From JBGLNJ01 sp964353405 (GTDB lineage: Bacteria; Chloroflexota; Anaerolineae; Fen-1058), in the NCBI GenBank assembly GCA_964353405.1, contig CAYGWJ010000282.1, forward strand, positions 1 through 20,249: DNA of 20,249 nucleotides, in the 5' to 3' direction. The translations under genes were made by a program, and so were the position numbers. This document shows positions 13,099-20,043 of this stretch, in pieces (positions within the stretch are counted from its first letter, which is position 1; the number at the start of each line of letters is the position of its first letter). The notes under the pieces are model-generated. The model worked only from the letters and a program-made list of their open reading frames with translations. It did not search any database and was not told where the DNA came from.

Positions 13099-13959
13099 TT
13101 GTACAAAATCCTCAAGAAGCAAGTTCTAAGCGATGTCAGCAAATTGATGGTCGTGCAAGCTCCGCAGGTTGCCCGCAGGGCCAAGGCCGGACAGTTTGTC
13201 ATCGTCCGCGTGGACGAGACCGGTGAGCGTATTCCGTTGACCATTGCCGACTATGATCGGGAGAACAAAACCGTCACGCTCATCTTCCAGGAAGTGGGCA
13301 AATCCACCAAGCAGATGGGCCGGTTGAACGAAGGTGACTCGTTCGCTACCGTCGCCGGCCCGCTGGGTCACGCGACCGAAATTGAAAACTATGGCACGGT
13401 GGTGTGCGTGGGCGGCGGCATCGGCATCGCGCCGACCTACCCGATTGCCCGCGCGCTTCACGAGGCCGGCAACAAGGTCATCTCGATCCTGGGCGCCCGC
13501 ACCCAGGCTTTTTTGTTCTGGGAGGACAAGATGCGGGCAGTATCGGATGAGATGATTGTCACGACCGACGACGGTTCATGCGGGCGCAAGGCGGTGGTGA
13601 CCGAGCCGCTCAAGGAATTGCTCGACTCGCGTAAGGACATCACCCGTGTGTGGGCCATTGGCCCGGCGATCATGATGAAGTTTGTCGCCGCTGCGACCAA
13701 ACCGTACGACGTGCCGACCATCGTCAGCCTGAACACGGTGATGATTGACGGCACCGGCATGTGCGGCGGCTGTCGCGTGCTGTTGGACAGCGGCGCCAAA
13801 TTCGTGTGCGTGGATGGTCCCGAATTCGACGCGCACAAGGTCAACTGGGAACTCTTGTTGTCTCGTTTGTCGTTCTACAAGGCTGAAGAAAAACTGGCGA
13901 TGGAACGTTGGGAGCACAAGTGCAATCTGGATGCTGCGGTAGCTGAGGCGGAAAGGTAG
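13099..13959 (+). CDS. nfnA: NfnA: small subunit of NADH/ferredoxin:NADP+ oxidoreductase
   Basis: This 286-residue flavoprotein carries an N-terminal FAD-binding barrel (RIPLTIADYD about 44-53), an NAD-binding fold (VCVGGGIGIAPTYPIARAL, 102-120) and a C-terminal [2Fe-2S] site with Cys222 and Cys225 in GMCGGCRV and Cys237 in FVCVDG. Asp217 just before fits the unusual Asp/three-Cys ligation described for Nfn, though this is a recalled comparison. In the NfnAB complex it handles NAD(H) and passes electrons to the large subunit. The start is TTG at 13099 with AGGAGG 6 bases upstream. Only 6 bases separate its stop from nfnB. A dihydroorotate dehydrogenase or sulfide dehydrogenase electron-transfer subunit would look similar, but the GltA-like partner next door decides for Nfn. 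Confidence 0.9.
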   Translation: MYKILKKQVLSDVSKLMVVQAPQVARRAKAGQFVIVRVDETGERIPLTIADYDRENKTVTLIFQEVGKSTKQMGRLNEGDSFATVAGPLGHATEIENYGTVVCVGGGIGIAPTYPIARALHEAGNKVISILGARTQAFLFWEDKMRAVSDEMIVTTDDGSCGRKAVVTEPLKELLDSRKDITRVWAIGPAIMMKFVAAATKPYDVPTIVSLNTVMIDGTGMCGGCRVLLDSGAKFVCVDGPEFDAHKVNWELLLSRLSFYKAEEKLAMERWEHKCNLDAAVAEAER

Positions 13960-13965
13960 CTGGAC

Positions 13966-15366
13966 ATGGCCAAGAAACAGATTATTCCGACCAAGACTCC
14001 CATGCCGGAGCAGCCTCCGGAAGTTCGCATCCACAACTATAACGAGGTCCCCCACGGCTATACGCCCGAACAGGCCATGGCCGAAGCCAAGCGCTGCCTT
14101 GAATGCGCCAAACCCAGTTGTATGAAGGGCTGTCCGGTCAACATCAACATTCCAGATTTCCTCAAGCTGACAAGCGTCGGCGACTTTCGCGCCGCAATCA
14201 ATCTGATCAAAGAGACCAACGCGCTGCCCGCCATCACCGGGCGCGTGTGCCCGCAGGAAGGTCAGTGCGAAGGCAGTTGTGCGCTCTCCAAGAAATACGA
14301 ATCGGTCGCGATCGGCCGGCTGGAACGATTCGTGGCCGATTGGGAAGCCGTGCAAGGCGAACTGACTATTCCAGAAATTGCTCCGCCCACCGGCAAGAGC
14401 GTCGCCATCGTCGGCGCCGGCCCGGCCGGCCTCACCGTCGCCGCCGACCTGATAAAATTAGGCCACCAAATCACGATCTTTGAGGCGCTCCACGAGCCGG
14501 GCGGCGTGCTGGTGTATGGCATCCCCGAGTTCCGCATGCCCAAGGCCATCGTCCGCCGCGAGGTCGAGTACGTGTGCAGCATGGGCGTCAAGTTGGTCAA
14601 GGATTTCGTCGTCGGCAACTCGGCCACCGTGGACGAGCTGCTGGAAGAGTTCGACGCGGTATTTTTGGGCACGGGTGCAGGGCTGCCGTGGTTCCTGGGC
14701 ATCCCCGGCGAAAACCTGAACGGCGTCTATTCGGCCAACGAGTACCTCACCCGCGCCAACCTGATGAAGGCCTATAAATTCCCCGAATACGATACGCCGA
14801 TCGCGCGCGGCCAGACGGTCGTCACCATTGGCGGCGGCAACGTGGCGATGGATGCCGCGCGCACGGCGTTGCGGCTGGGCGCCAAGGAATCCATCATCGT
14901 CTATCGCCGCTCGCGCGACGAGATGCCCGCCCGCGCCGAAGAGATTCACCATGCAGAGCAGGAAGGTGTGCAATTCAATCTGCTGACGACGCCGGTTGCC
15001 GTCCACGGCGAAAACGGCAAGGTCAAAGAAATCGAGTGCCTCAAGAATCAGTTGGGCGAGCCGGACGCCTCGGGCCGTCGCCGACCGGTGCCGGTTCAAG
15101 GCTCCAACTTTCGCATCCCGATTGACATCGTCGTGATTGCTGTGGGTCAAAGCCCCAGTCCCCTCATCCCCAAGACCACGCCCGACTTGAAGCTAGCCAA
15201 GCACGGCGGCGTGACGGTGGACGAGAAAACAATGAGGACCTCCAAGAAGGGTGTCTTTGCCGGGGGTGACGTGGCGACCGGCGGCGCGACCGTCATCCTG
15301 GCCATGGGCCAGGGCAAGATCGCCTCCAAGGCGATTGACGAGTATTTAAAGACAGGCGAATGGTGA
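13966..15366 (+). CDS. nfnB: NfnB: large, glutamate-synthase-like subunit of Nfn
   Basis: A 466-residue flavoprotein. N-terminal cysteines bind two [4Fe-4S] clusters: Cys44, 47, 52, 56 (CLECAKPSCMKGCPV) and Cys95, 101, 105 (RVCPQEGQCEGSCA). Then come an FAD site GAGPAGL (150-156) and an NADPH site GGGNVAMDAA (289-298), ending with a second FAD motif TSKKGVFAGGDVATGG. With NfnA it couples NADH and reduced ferredoxin to NADP+ reduction by flavin-based bifurcation, or the reverse, giving the anaerobic cell NADPH. It also resembles the GltD/GltA glutamate-synthase small chain, but no gltB is adjacent and nfnA is. ATG at 13966 has AAAGG about 10 bases upstream. A strong terminator follows at 15547-15603. 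Confidence 0.93.
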   Translation: MAKKQIIPTKTPMPEQPPEVRIHNYNEVPHGYTPEQAMAEAKRCLECAKPSCMKGCPVNINIPDFLKLTSVGDFRAAINLIKETNALPAITGRVCPQEGQCEGSCALSKKYESVAIGRLERFVADWEAVQGELTIPEIAPPTGKSVAIVGAGPAGLTVAADLIKLGHQITIFEALHEPGGVLVYGIPEFRMPKAIVRREVEYVCSMGVKLVKDFVVGNSATVDELLEEFDAVFLGTGAGLPWFLGIPGENLNGVYSANEYLTRANLMKAYKFPEYDTPIARGQTVVTIGGGNVAMDAARTALRLGAKESIIVYRRSRDEMPARAEEIHHAEQEGVQFNLLTTPVAVHGENGKVKEIECLKNQLGEPDASGRRRPVPVQGSNFRIPIDIVVIAVGQSPSPLIPKTTPDLKLAKHGGVTVDEKTMRTSKKGVFAGGDVATGGATVILAMGQGKIASKAIDEYLKTGEW

Positions 15367-15369
15367 GAT

Positions 15370-15546
15370 GTGAAACGTGATGCGTAATATTCACGCAGCA
15401 CGATTGAAAGGAATGGACTCGGAACACCCAGTACCATCATCCAACTTCCAACATCCGACATCGCACATCCAACATCCAGGCCGCATCGCTGCCCACACCT
15501 AGATAGCAGCTTACCCGCTCTGCAGCCCAACCGAGTCCTCACCTGA
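15370..15546. repeat. Downstream nfn spacer with short repeats
   Basis: GTGAAACGTGATGCGTAAT (15370-15388) is an inverted relative of the repeats around homoserine dehydrogenase. 15435-15480 holds an irregular CATCCAACATCC-like run with about four degenerate copies. The rest shows no gene. Confidence 0.6.
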
Positions 15547-15603
15547 CCCGGCGGCAGGCTCTTGTTCATTTCATTGTTGACAGCCTGCCGCCGGGATATT
15601 TTT
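15547..15603 (+). terminator. Strong intrinsic terminator after nfnAB
   Basis: CCCGGCGGCAGGCT (15547-15560) pairs perfectly with AGCCTGCCGCCGGG (15582-15595), a 14-bp GC-rich stem with a 21-base loop, followed by ATATTTTT. The loop is large, but the stem and T-tract fit rho-independent termination. It separates nfnAB from the repeat array and the conflict-type ATPase genes. Confidence 0.75.
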
Positions 15604-15618
15604 CGCCAGCAGGACAGA

Positions 15619-15942
15619 ACAACGAATTGGGGAATCAACGAATTGGGGAATCAACGAATCGGGAATCAACAAATCGGGAATCAACGAATTGGGGAATCAA
15701 CAAATCGGGAATCAACAAATCGGGAATCAACAAATCGGGAATCAACAAATCGGGAATCAACGAATTGGGGAATCAACGAATCGGGAATCAACGAATCGGG
15801 AATCAACGAATTGGGGAATCAACGAATCGGGAATCAACAAATCGGGAATCAACGAATCGGGGAATCAACAAATCGGGAATCAACGAATTGGGGAATCAAC
15901 GAATCGGGAATCAACGAATTCGTTTGATCCCCAATTCGTTGT
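15619..15942. repeat. 18-copy 15/16-bp minisatellite with inverted ends
   Basis: Consensus AATCAACRAATYGGG(G). Eighteen full head-to-tail units run from 15633 to 15908 (276 bp), with partial units at 15619-15632 and 15909-15920. There are three main types: A with CGAATTGGGG (16 bp, 5 copies), B with CGAATCGGG (15 bp, 5 copies), C with CAAATCGGG (15 bp, 7 copies), and one 16-bp hybrid (15847-15862, CGAATCGGGG). Order: A B C A C C C C A B B A B C D C A B. AATT goes only with four G. The first unit's ACAACGAATTGGGG (15619-15632) recurs inverted at 15929-15942, so the whole array has 14-bp inverted ends. There are no spacers, so this is not CRISPR. No stop codon occurs in the three plus frames, but the 15/16-bp mix shifts frame and no ribosome-binding site is seen, so coding is unlikely. 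Confidence 0.95.
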
Positions 15943-15951
15943 CCTCCCCGG

Positions 15952-15980
15952 TTGGCAAATTCCGGCCTCCGGTTTATACT
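15952..15980 (+). promoter_or_regulatory. Sigma70-type promoter for the two conflict-type ATPase genes
   Basis: TTGGCA (15952-15957) and TATACT (15975-15980) are separated by 17 bases, immediately downstream of the minisatellite and 41 bases upstream of the ATG at 16021. A second TATACT lies at 15992-15997. The array directly abuts the -35, so anything bound to the repeats could act on this promoter. Confidence 0.65.
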
Positions 15981-16020
15981 TGTTCCTTGCCTATACTTCA
16001 CTCATTCACACGGAGGCCTC

Positions 16021-17013
16021 ATGCCCGTTGACAGCGCTGCCCTGCACCAGGCACTATTAGATCACTATGACCTCGAGGAGCTACGCACCCTCTGCTTCTA
16101 TCTGCAAGTGGACTATGACATCCTGCCGGGCGAAGGCAAGGCAGCCAAAGCGCGCGAGCTGATCGGATACATGCAGCGGAACGACCGGCTCGACGACCTC
16201 GTGGTAGCTGTGATCGAGCAGCACGAGAGCGCCAGGGCATTACTCATGCCCACTCCAGCTTCAGACCAAGGCATACTCCTTTCACGGGATGCTCCTAAAC
16301 AAAATGGTCACAATCCTTTCGGTGATGTAGGCCGCATTACGGACCCCAGCCGCTTCTATGACCGCCATGAACTGTTGCGCCTGGTTTTTGAAGAGCTGGG
16401 CAAAGGTGTCAACCTCTCACTCGTGGGCGAATCGCAAATAGGCAAATCGTCGCTCCTTTCGATGGTGTGCCGGATGGGGCCCGAGCAAATGGGGTTGCCA
16501 CAAAACGCTTTCTCTTACCTGAACCTGGAAGTAGTAGAAGACGAGGACGACTTTTACGCGGCGCTGTGCGAGGCGCTGCAGATCGGCGACTGCCGGGGTT
16601 ACCAGCTCAGCCGCGCCCTGCGCGACACCCGCCATGTGTTGTGTCTCGACGAGATCGAAAAGATGACGTGGAAAGGCTTTACCGCCCACGTGCGCAGCCA
16701 ACTGCGCGGCCTGGCCGATGGAACCCAAGCCCCACTTAAATTGGTCATTGCCAGCCGCTCGCCACTCATACGTCTCTTTCCCGATTCGATGGAACAGACT
16801 TCGCCGCTGGCAAACGTCTGTCGCCAGTACGACGTGGCACCGTTCCCGCCGGAAATAGCCCGCTCGTTCATCGCCCATCGCCTGCGCGGCACCGGAGTAG
16901 CTTTCGCCGAAGATGAAATCGGCGTGTTACTCCAAGAGAGCGGCAGGCATCCCGCCAGACTGCAACGTGCTGCCGCCGAATTGTACCGGCGTCATCGGGC
17001 GCGCAAGGCTTGA
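16021..17013 (+). CDS. EAD/death-like domain fused to STAND-AAA ATPase
   Basis: A 330-residue soluble protein. Residues about 5-70 form a small helical module with LRTLCFYLQVDYDILPGEGK and KARELIGYMQRNDRLDDLV, matching my memory of the effector-associated (EAD) or death-like adaptor modules of bacterial NTP-dependent conflict systems. After a linker, NPFGDVGRITDPSRFYDRHE (98-117) leads into a STAND/AAA P-loop ATPase: Walker A GESQIGKSS (136-144), Walker B HVLCLDEIE (205-213), a sensor strand LVIASRS (241-247) and a C-terminal helical lid. No WD40/TPR sensor repeats and no effector enzyme are present. ATG at 16021 has GGAGG 4 bases upstream; a longer start at 15952 is rejected. Its TGA ends 14 bases before the next gene's GTG. 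Role inferred: ATP-driven switch that docks to an EAD-bearing effector. Confidence 0.78.
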   Translation: MPVDSAALHQALLDHYDLEELRTLCFYLQVDYDILPGEGKAAKARELIGYMQRNDRLDDLVVAVIEQHESARALLMPTPASDQGILLSRDAPKQNGHNPFGDVGRITDPSRFYDRHELLRLVFEELGKGVNLSLVGESQIGKSSLLSMVCRMGPEQMGLPQNAFSYLNLEVVEDEDDFYAALCEALQIGDCRGYQLSRALRDTRHVLCLDEIEKMTWKGFTAHVRSQLRGLADGTQAPLKLVIASRSPLIRLFPDSMEQTSPLANVCRQYDVAPFPPEIARSFIAHRLRGTGVAFAEDEIGVLLQESGRHPARLQRAAAELYRRHRARKA

Positions 17014-17027
17014 CAAGAGGTAGCAAC

Positions 17028-19520
17028 GTGGCCATAGACTTTATCCGGCTCAAAGCGATTCCGCTGTTCGCATCGCTCAGCGACGATGAATTGGCGTACG
17101 TCCAAAGCATGTGCAGGCCAGTCACCTATTCAGCCAACGAACTCGTCGTGCGTCAAGATGAACCCAGCGACACGTTTTACATCGTAGAAGTCGGCCAGGC
17201 GCGCTTGCTCCGCCACGACGACTATAGTGGGGAGACTGCAGTGCTCCTCTTGGGCCCCGGTCAATTTTTTGGCGAGACCGGGTTGTTGTACCACCAACCG
17301 CGGAACGCCACCATCGAGACCGTCGTCAACACAACGCTCCTGTGCATTGACAAAGATAACTTTGACACGCTGATCGCCCGGTTGCCAACGGTGCGGCGGC
17401 AGCTCGAGGCTGCCGCCGGTCGTCGCAGGGGGCTACACCGCTTCGACTGGCAGCGACATGACGAGGTTGCCCTCTGGGAGACCGCCCGGAGTGTTATTCC
17501 TTCTGTTGCCGAATCACTTGTCGGGCTGATATTTTGGGTTGTCATCGCTTACGGGATGGTGGCTTTCTCGGCATCGCGGCTGCCGCATGGGGGAGAGCTG
17601 CCCTTTGTATGGCAGTGGGGACTGCGCATCGGCGCCCTGGCCATCTATAGCCTCGTCTTGATCTGGTACGTCACAGACTGGCTGAATGACCGTCTGGTGC
17701 TCACCAATCAGCGGGTCGTTCACGCCAAACGCACAGGTTTTTTGCGCGAAATGCGCGACGAGATCCCGACCAAAGAGATTCATGATGTGGTCCTGTCACG
17801 CCGGGGACTGCTGGCAAAAGTGTTCCAGTTTTCGGATATTATCGTCAAGACGACTGGCAATGAACTGACGTTTACGCCGCTGGGCAGCGCCGAGCACGTG
17901 CGCGACTGGATCCTCTACCAATTGCTCGACGAAACGGTGGTCAATGCCCAGGATTTTGATCTGTCTCGATACCGCCCGATCTTTCTCGCAGTGACTCGTT
18001 ACCCGGACTGTCAAGAGATTGCGCGCCTGATTGATGCGTTTGGCATTTTCCTCTCGTACGACAACCTGTCCGCTTTGCCTGCGGCAGCTCACATTGCCAA
18101 GGTGACTGCCGAAAGCTCGTTCATCCGGTCAGCCGTGACGCTGGCGCTGAATCAGTTGGGCCAAGTCGGAGCCGAAATAGCCACCTGCCAGGCCGCCACC
18201 AGCCGCGTGAGCCAGTTGGCCGCGCTGGCCCGCGCCACGGATGCCCTGGACGAGCTAGATAAAGACATCATGGCCAAGGTGTTAGCGCCCGAACAGGCGA
18301 TCTTGCGACGTATTGTGCGGCAGTGGCGGCGGCTGGTGAGCGAGGCTGGGGGACGAGTCGGGCGCGCCGAACTCGCCAGCCCGGTCGTCAATCCCTACGT
18401 GGTCGGCAACCCGGTCACGGGCAACCTGTTCGTGGGACGCGAGGGCATTATGCGCCGCCTCGAAGAACTGTGGAGCGGCGGAGGACCCAGGCCATCCGTC
18501 GTGCTCTACGGTCACCGCCGGATGGGCAAGTCATCCATCCTGCGCAACCTCGGCGCGCGCTTTGGAGCGGATACCGTCGTCGTGGATTTTAACATGCAGC
18601 GCGTAGGATTAGTGACCCATACGGGCGAGTTGCTCTGCAATCTGGCTGTGGCGCTGTATGATAGCTTTCATCCAAGGCACAAAGGGCTGCTGAGCGAGCC
18701 CGATGAAAAACGCTTTAACACGGATAACCCCTACACCGTCTTTGATCGTTTTCTCAAGCAGATTGACCGCGCGCGCGTGGGAGAACGCTTTATCATCGCC
18801 ATTGACGAATTTGAGCTGATTGAGGAAATGTTTGCCCTCGAGGTTTTGGAACCACGCCTGCTGGATTTCTTTCGGGGGCTTGTACAGACCTATCCGTGGT
18901 TTGTCATGGCATTTGCCGGCCTGCACACACTGCAAGAGATGACGCAGGACTATTGGCATCCACTGTTTGGCAGTGTCACCGCCATCCCGGTCAGCTTTCT
19001 CAACCACGACGCGGCCTGGCGGCTCATCACTCAGCCCACGCCGGACTTTGCACTGGATTACGACACGGACGCAGTGGAACGCATCATTACGCTGACGCAA
19101 GGCCAGCCGTATCTGGTGCAACTCATCGGCCACGGGCTGGTGACACGCTTTAACCGGGAGACTTTTGAGGAAGGTCTCGACCGCAAGCGGCGCCTGATTC
19201 TGTCCGATGTCGAAGCCGTCATCAGCGCGTCGGAATTCTATCGAGATGGCGAGGCTTATTTTGCCGGTGTCTGGGTACAGGCAGAAAAAAGCGAGCCCCC
19301 TGGCCAAACGACTGTGCTGGGCGTGCTGGCGCAGTCAGAAGCGGGCATGTCCCCCGAGGAAATCACTCGACAGACCCCCCTCGCTCTAGAGAATGTTCAA
19401 CGCGCACTGGAAGCGTTGGCACATCACGATGTCCTTTCGCAGCAAGAGGGTCATTGTAAGTTCGCCGTCGAATTGATGCGGCGTTGGGTGGCGCAGAGGG
19501 ATGCATCGGACAAAAACTAA
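17028..19520 (+). CDS. cNMP-binding / 2-TM / bPH / STAND-ATPase membrane signalling protein
   Basis: An 830-residue multidomain protein. Residues about 1-125: CRP-type cyclic-nucleotide-binding domain with the phosphate cassette FGETGLLYHQPRNATI (81-96), with Glu83 and Arg92 kept. About 163-219: two membrane helices (LVGLIFWVVIAYGMVAF; IGALAIYSLVLIWYV). About 220-297: bacterial PH-like (YdbS type) domain, LVLTNQRVVHAKRTGF to FQFSDIIVKTTG. About 330-450: helical linker. About 455-700: STAND/AAA ATPase, NLFVGRE (466-472), Walker A GHRRMGKSS (495-503), Walker B FIIAIDEFE (588-596). The C-terminus (about 755-822) is winged-helix-like. GTG 17028 with AGAGG upstream is preferred to the TTG at 17010 that overlaps the previous stop. 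Likely senses a cyclic nucleotide at the membrane and drives ATP-dependent assembly with the EAD-ATPase. Effector not identified. Confidence 0.82.
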   Translation: MAIDFIRLKAIPLFASLSDDELAYVQSMCRPVTYSANELVVRQDEPSDTFYIVEVGQARLLRHDDYSGETAVLLLGPGQFFGETGLLYHQPRNATIETVVNTTLLCIDKDNFDTLIARLPTVRRQLEAAAGRRRGLHRFDWQRHDEVALWETARSVIPSVAESLVGLIFWVVIAYGMVAFSASRLPHGGELPFVWQWGLRIGALAIYSLVLIWYVTDWLNDRLVLTNQRVVHAKRTGFLREMRDEIPTKEIHDVVLSRRGLLAKVFQFSDIIVKTTGNELTFTPLGSAEHVRDWILYQLLDETVVNAQDFDLSRYRPIFLAVTRYPDCQEIARLIDAFGIFLSYDNLSALPAAAHIAKVTAESSFIRSAVTLALNQLGQVGAEIATCQAATSRVSQLAALARATDALDELDKDIMAKVLAPEQAILRRIVRQWRRLVSEAGGRVGRAELASPVVNPYVVGNPVTGNLFVGREGIMRRLEELWSGGGPRPSVVLYGHRRMGKSSILRNLGARFGADTVVVDFNMQRVGLVTHTGELLCNLAVALYDSFHPRHKGLLSEPDEKRFNTDNPYTVFDRFLKQIDRARVGERFIIAIDEFELIEEMFALEVLEPRLLDFFRGLVQTYPWFVMAFAGLHTLQEMTQDYWHPLFGSVTAIPVSFLNHDAAWRLITQPTPDFALDYDTDAVERIITLTQGQPYLVQLIGHGLVTRFNRETFEEGLDRKRRLILSDVEAVISASEFYRDGEAYFAGVWVQAEKSEPPGQTTVLGVLAQSEAGMSPEEITRQTPLALENVQRALEALAHHDVLSQQEGHCKFAVELMRRWVAQRDASDKN

Positions 19521-19536
19521 AGCCAACTGTCAACCA

Positions 19537-19760
19537 CTACTCGTCAGGATTGCCCCGGCTCAAGAATTCATCCACAGTCAGCCCGGCTTCTCGGATGATG
19601 GCGCGGAGTGTGCCGCGTGGCAGGTTGCCTGGATGATGTGGCACGGTCGTGTGTTGTACCAGATTTTGTGGCTGCCTCTCGCTTGCCGGTCAAAGACAAA
19701 ACCAGCCGCCTTGAGGCGGCGGGCCACGTCTCGATAGGCCATGGCCGGCAGGCGACTCAA
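19537..19760 (-). pseudogene. hicA: hicA toxin gene broken by a frameshift
   Basis: Starting at TTG 19760, the frame reads MSRLPAMAYRDVARRLKAAG and continues to RGSHKIWYN, the HicA double-stranded-RNA-binding-like fold with its catalytic His in GSHKIW. At about 19651-19655 the homology moves to another frame: TTVPHHPGNLPRGTLRAII continues to REAGLTVDEFLSRGNPDE and a TAG at 19537-19539. One missing base would restore a product of about 74 residues, normal for HicA. As it stands, the gene reads into a non-homologous tail and stops at 19578. The start overlaps the hicB stop by TTGA, so this is a hicB-hicA ordered pair. It encodes a type II toxin that cleaves mRNA, probably inactive here unless the shift is a sequence error. 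Confidence 0.85.
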
Positions 19761-20029
19761 GCGTGTGCCCCTTCCAGGACAATGCCGATCGGCACTTTGG
19801 TCGTCATCTTGTGCTGACGACGCTTGAGCGCAGTTTTGATCTTGGGTGGCAGAGGATCGCCGTGTTCGAGATACGATTCGATCAACTTGCGAGCAACGTC
19901 CTGGGCAATCTCCATCGTCTCAGCCGCCGTGCGGCCTTGGGCAATCAGGCCTCGCAGATCAGGGCTGGTCGCCAGATAGCCGCCTTCTTCTAACGGTTCA
20001 ATTTGAATACTCTGGAAAAACTCGCTCAT
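19757..20029 (-). CDS. hicB: HicB-family antitoxin
   Basis: A 90-residue antitoxin of the HicB type: IEPLEEGGYLATSPDLRGLI (11-30) and the following helix GRTAAETMEIAQDVARKLIE (32-51) match the RNase-H-like HicB fold that neutralises HicA. A short tail ends VPIGIVLEGAHA; no separate DNA-binding domain (HTH or ribbon-helix-helix) is visible. ATG at 20029 has AAGGAG 7 bases upstream (20037-20042). The reading frame is intact although the toxin is broken. The IS-like element begins at 20044, directly behind the ribosome-binding site, so the native promoter must have been separated; any transcription now has to come from the element. Confidence 0.88.
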   Translation of the reverse strand: MSEFFQSIQIEPLEEGGYLATSPDLRGLIAQGRTAAETMEIAQDVARKLIESYLEHGDPLPPKIKTALKRRQHKMTTKVPIGIVLEGAHA

Positions 20030-20043
20030 GCCATTTCTCCTTA

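Noticed and set aside
13966..15366. gltD-type glutamate synthase small subunit
   Set aside because: No glutamate synthase large subunit is adjacent, while an nfnA-type flavoprotein lies 6 bases upstream.
15619..15942. CRISPR array
   Set aside because: The units are contiguous 15/16-bp copies with no spacers, and no cas gene is present.
15562..16060. Open plus-strand frames of 120-130 codons through the minisatellite (Asn/Gln/Ile-rich)
   Set aside because: All three frames are open only because the unit lacks stops. Mixed 15/16-bp units shift the frame, no ribosome-binding site is seen, one start lies in the terminator loop, and the frame shared with the ATPase gene is closed by TGA at 15925.
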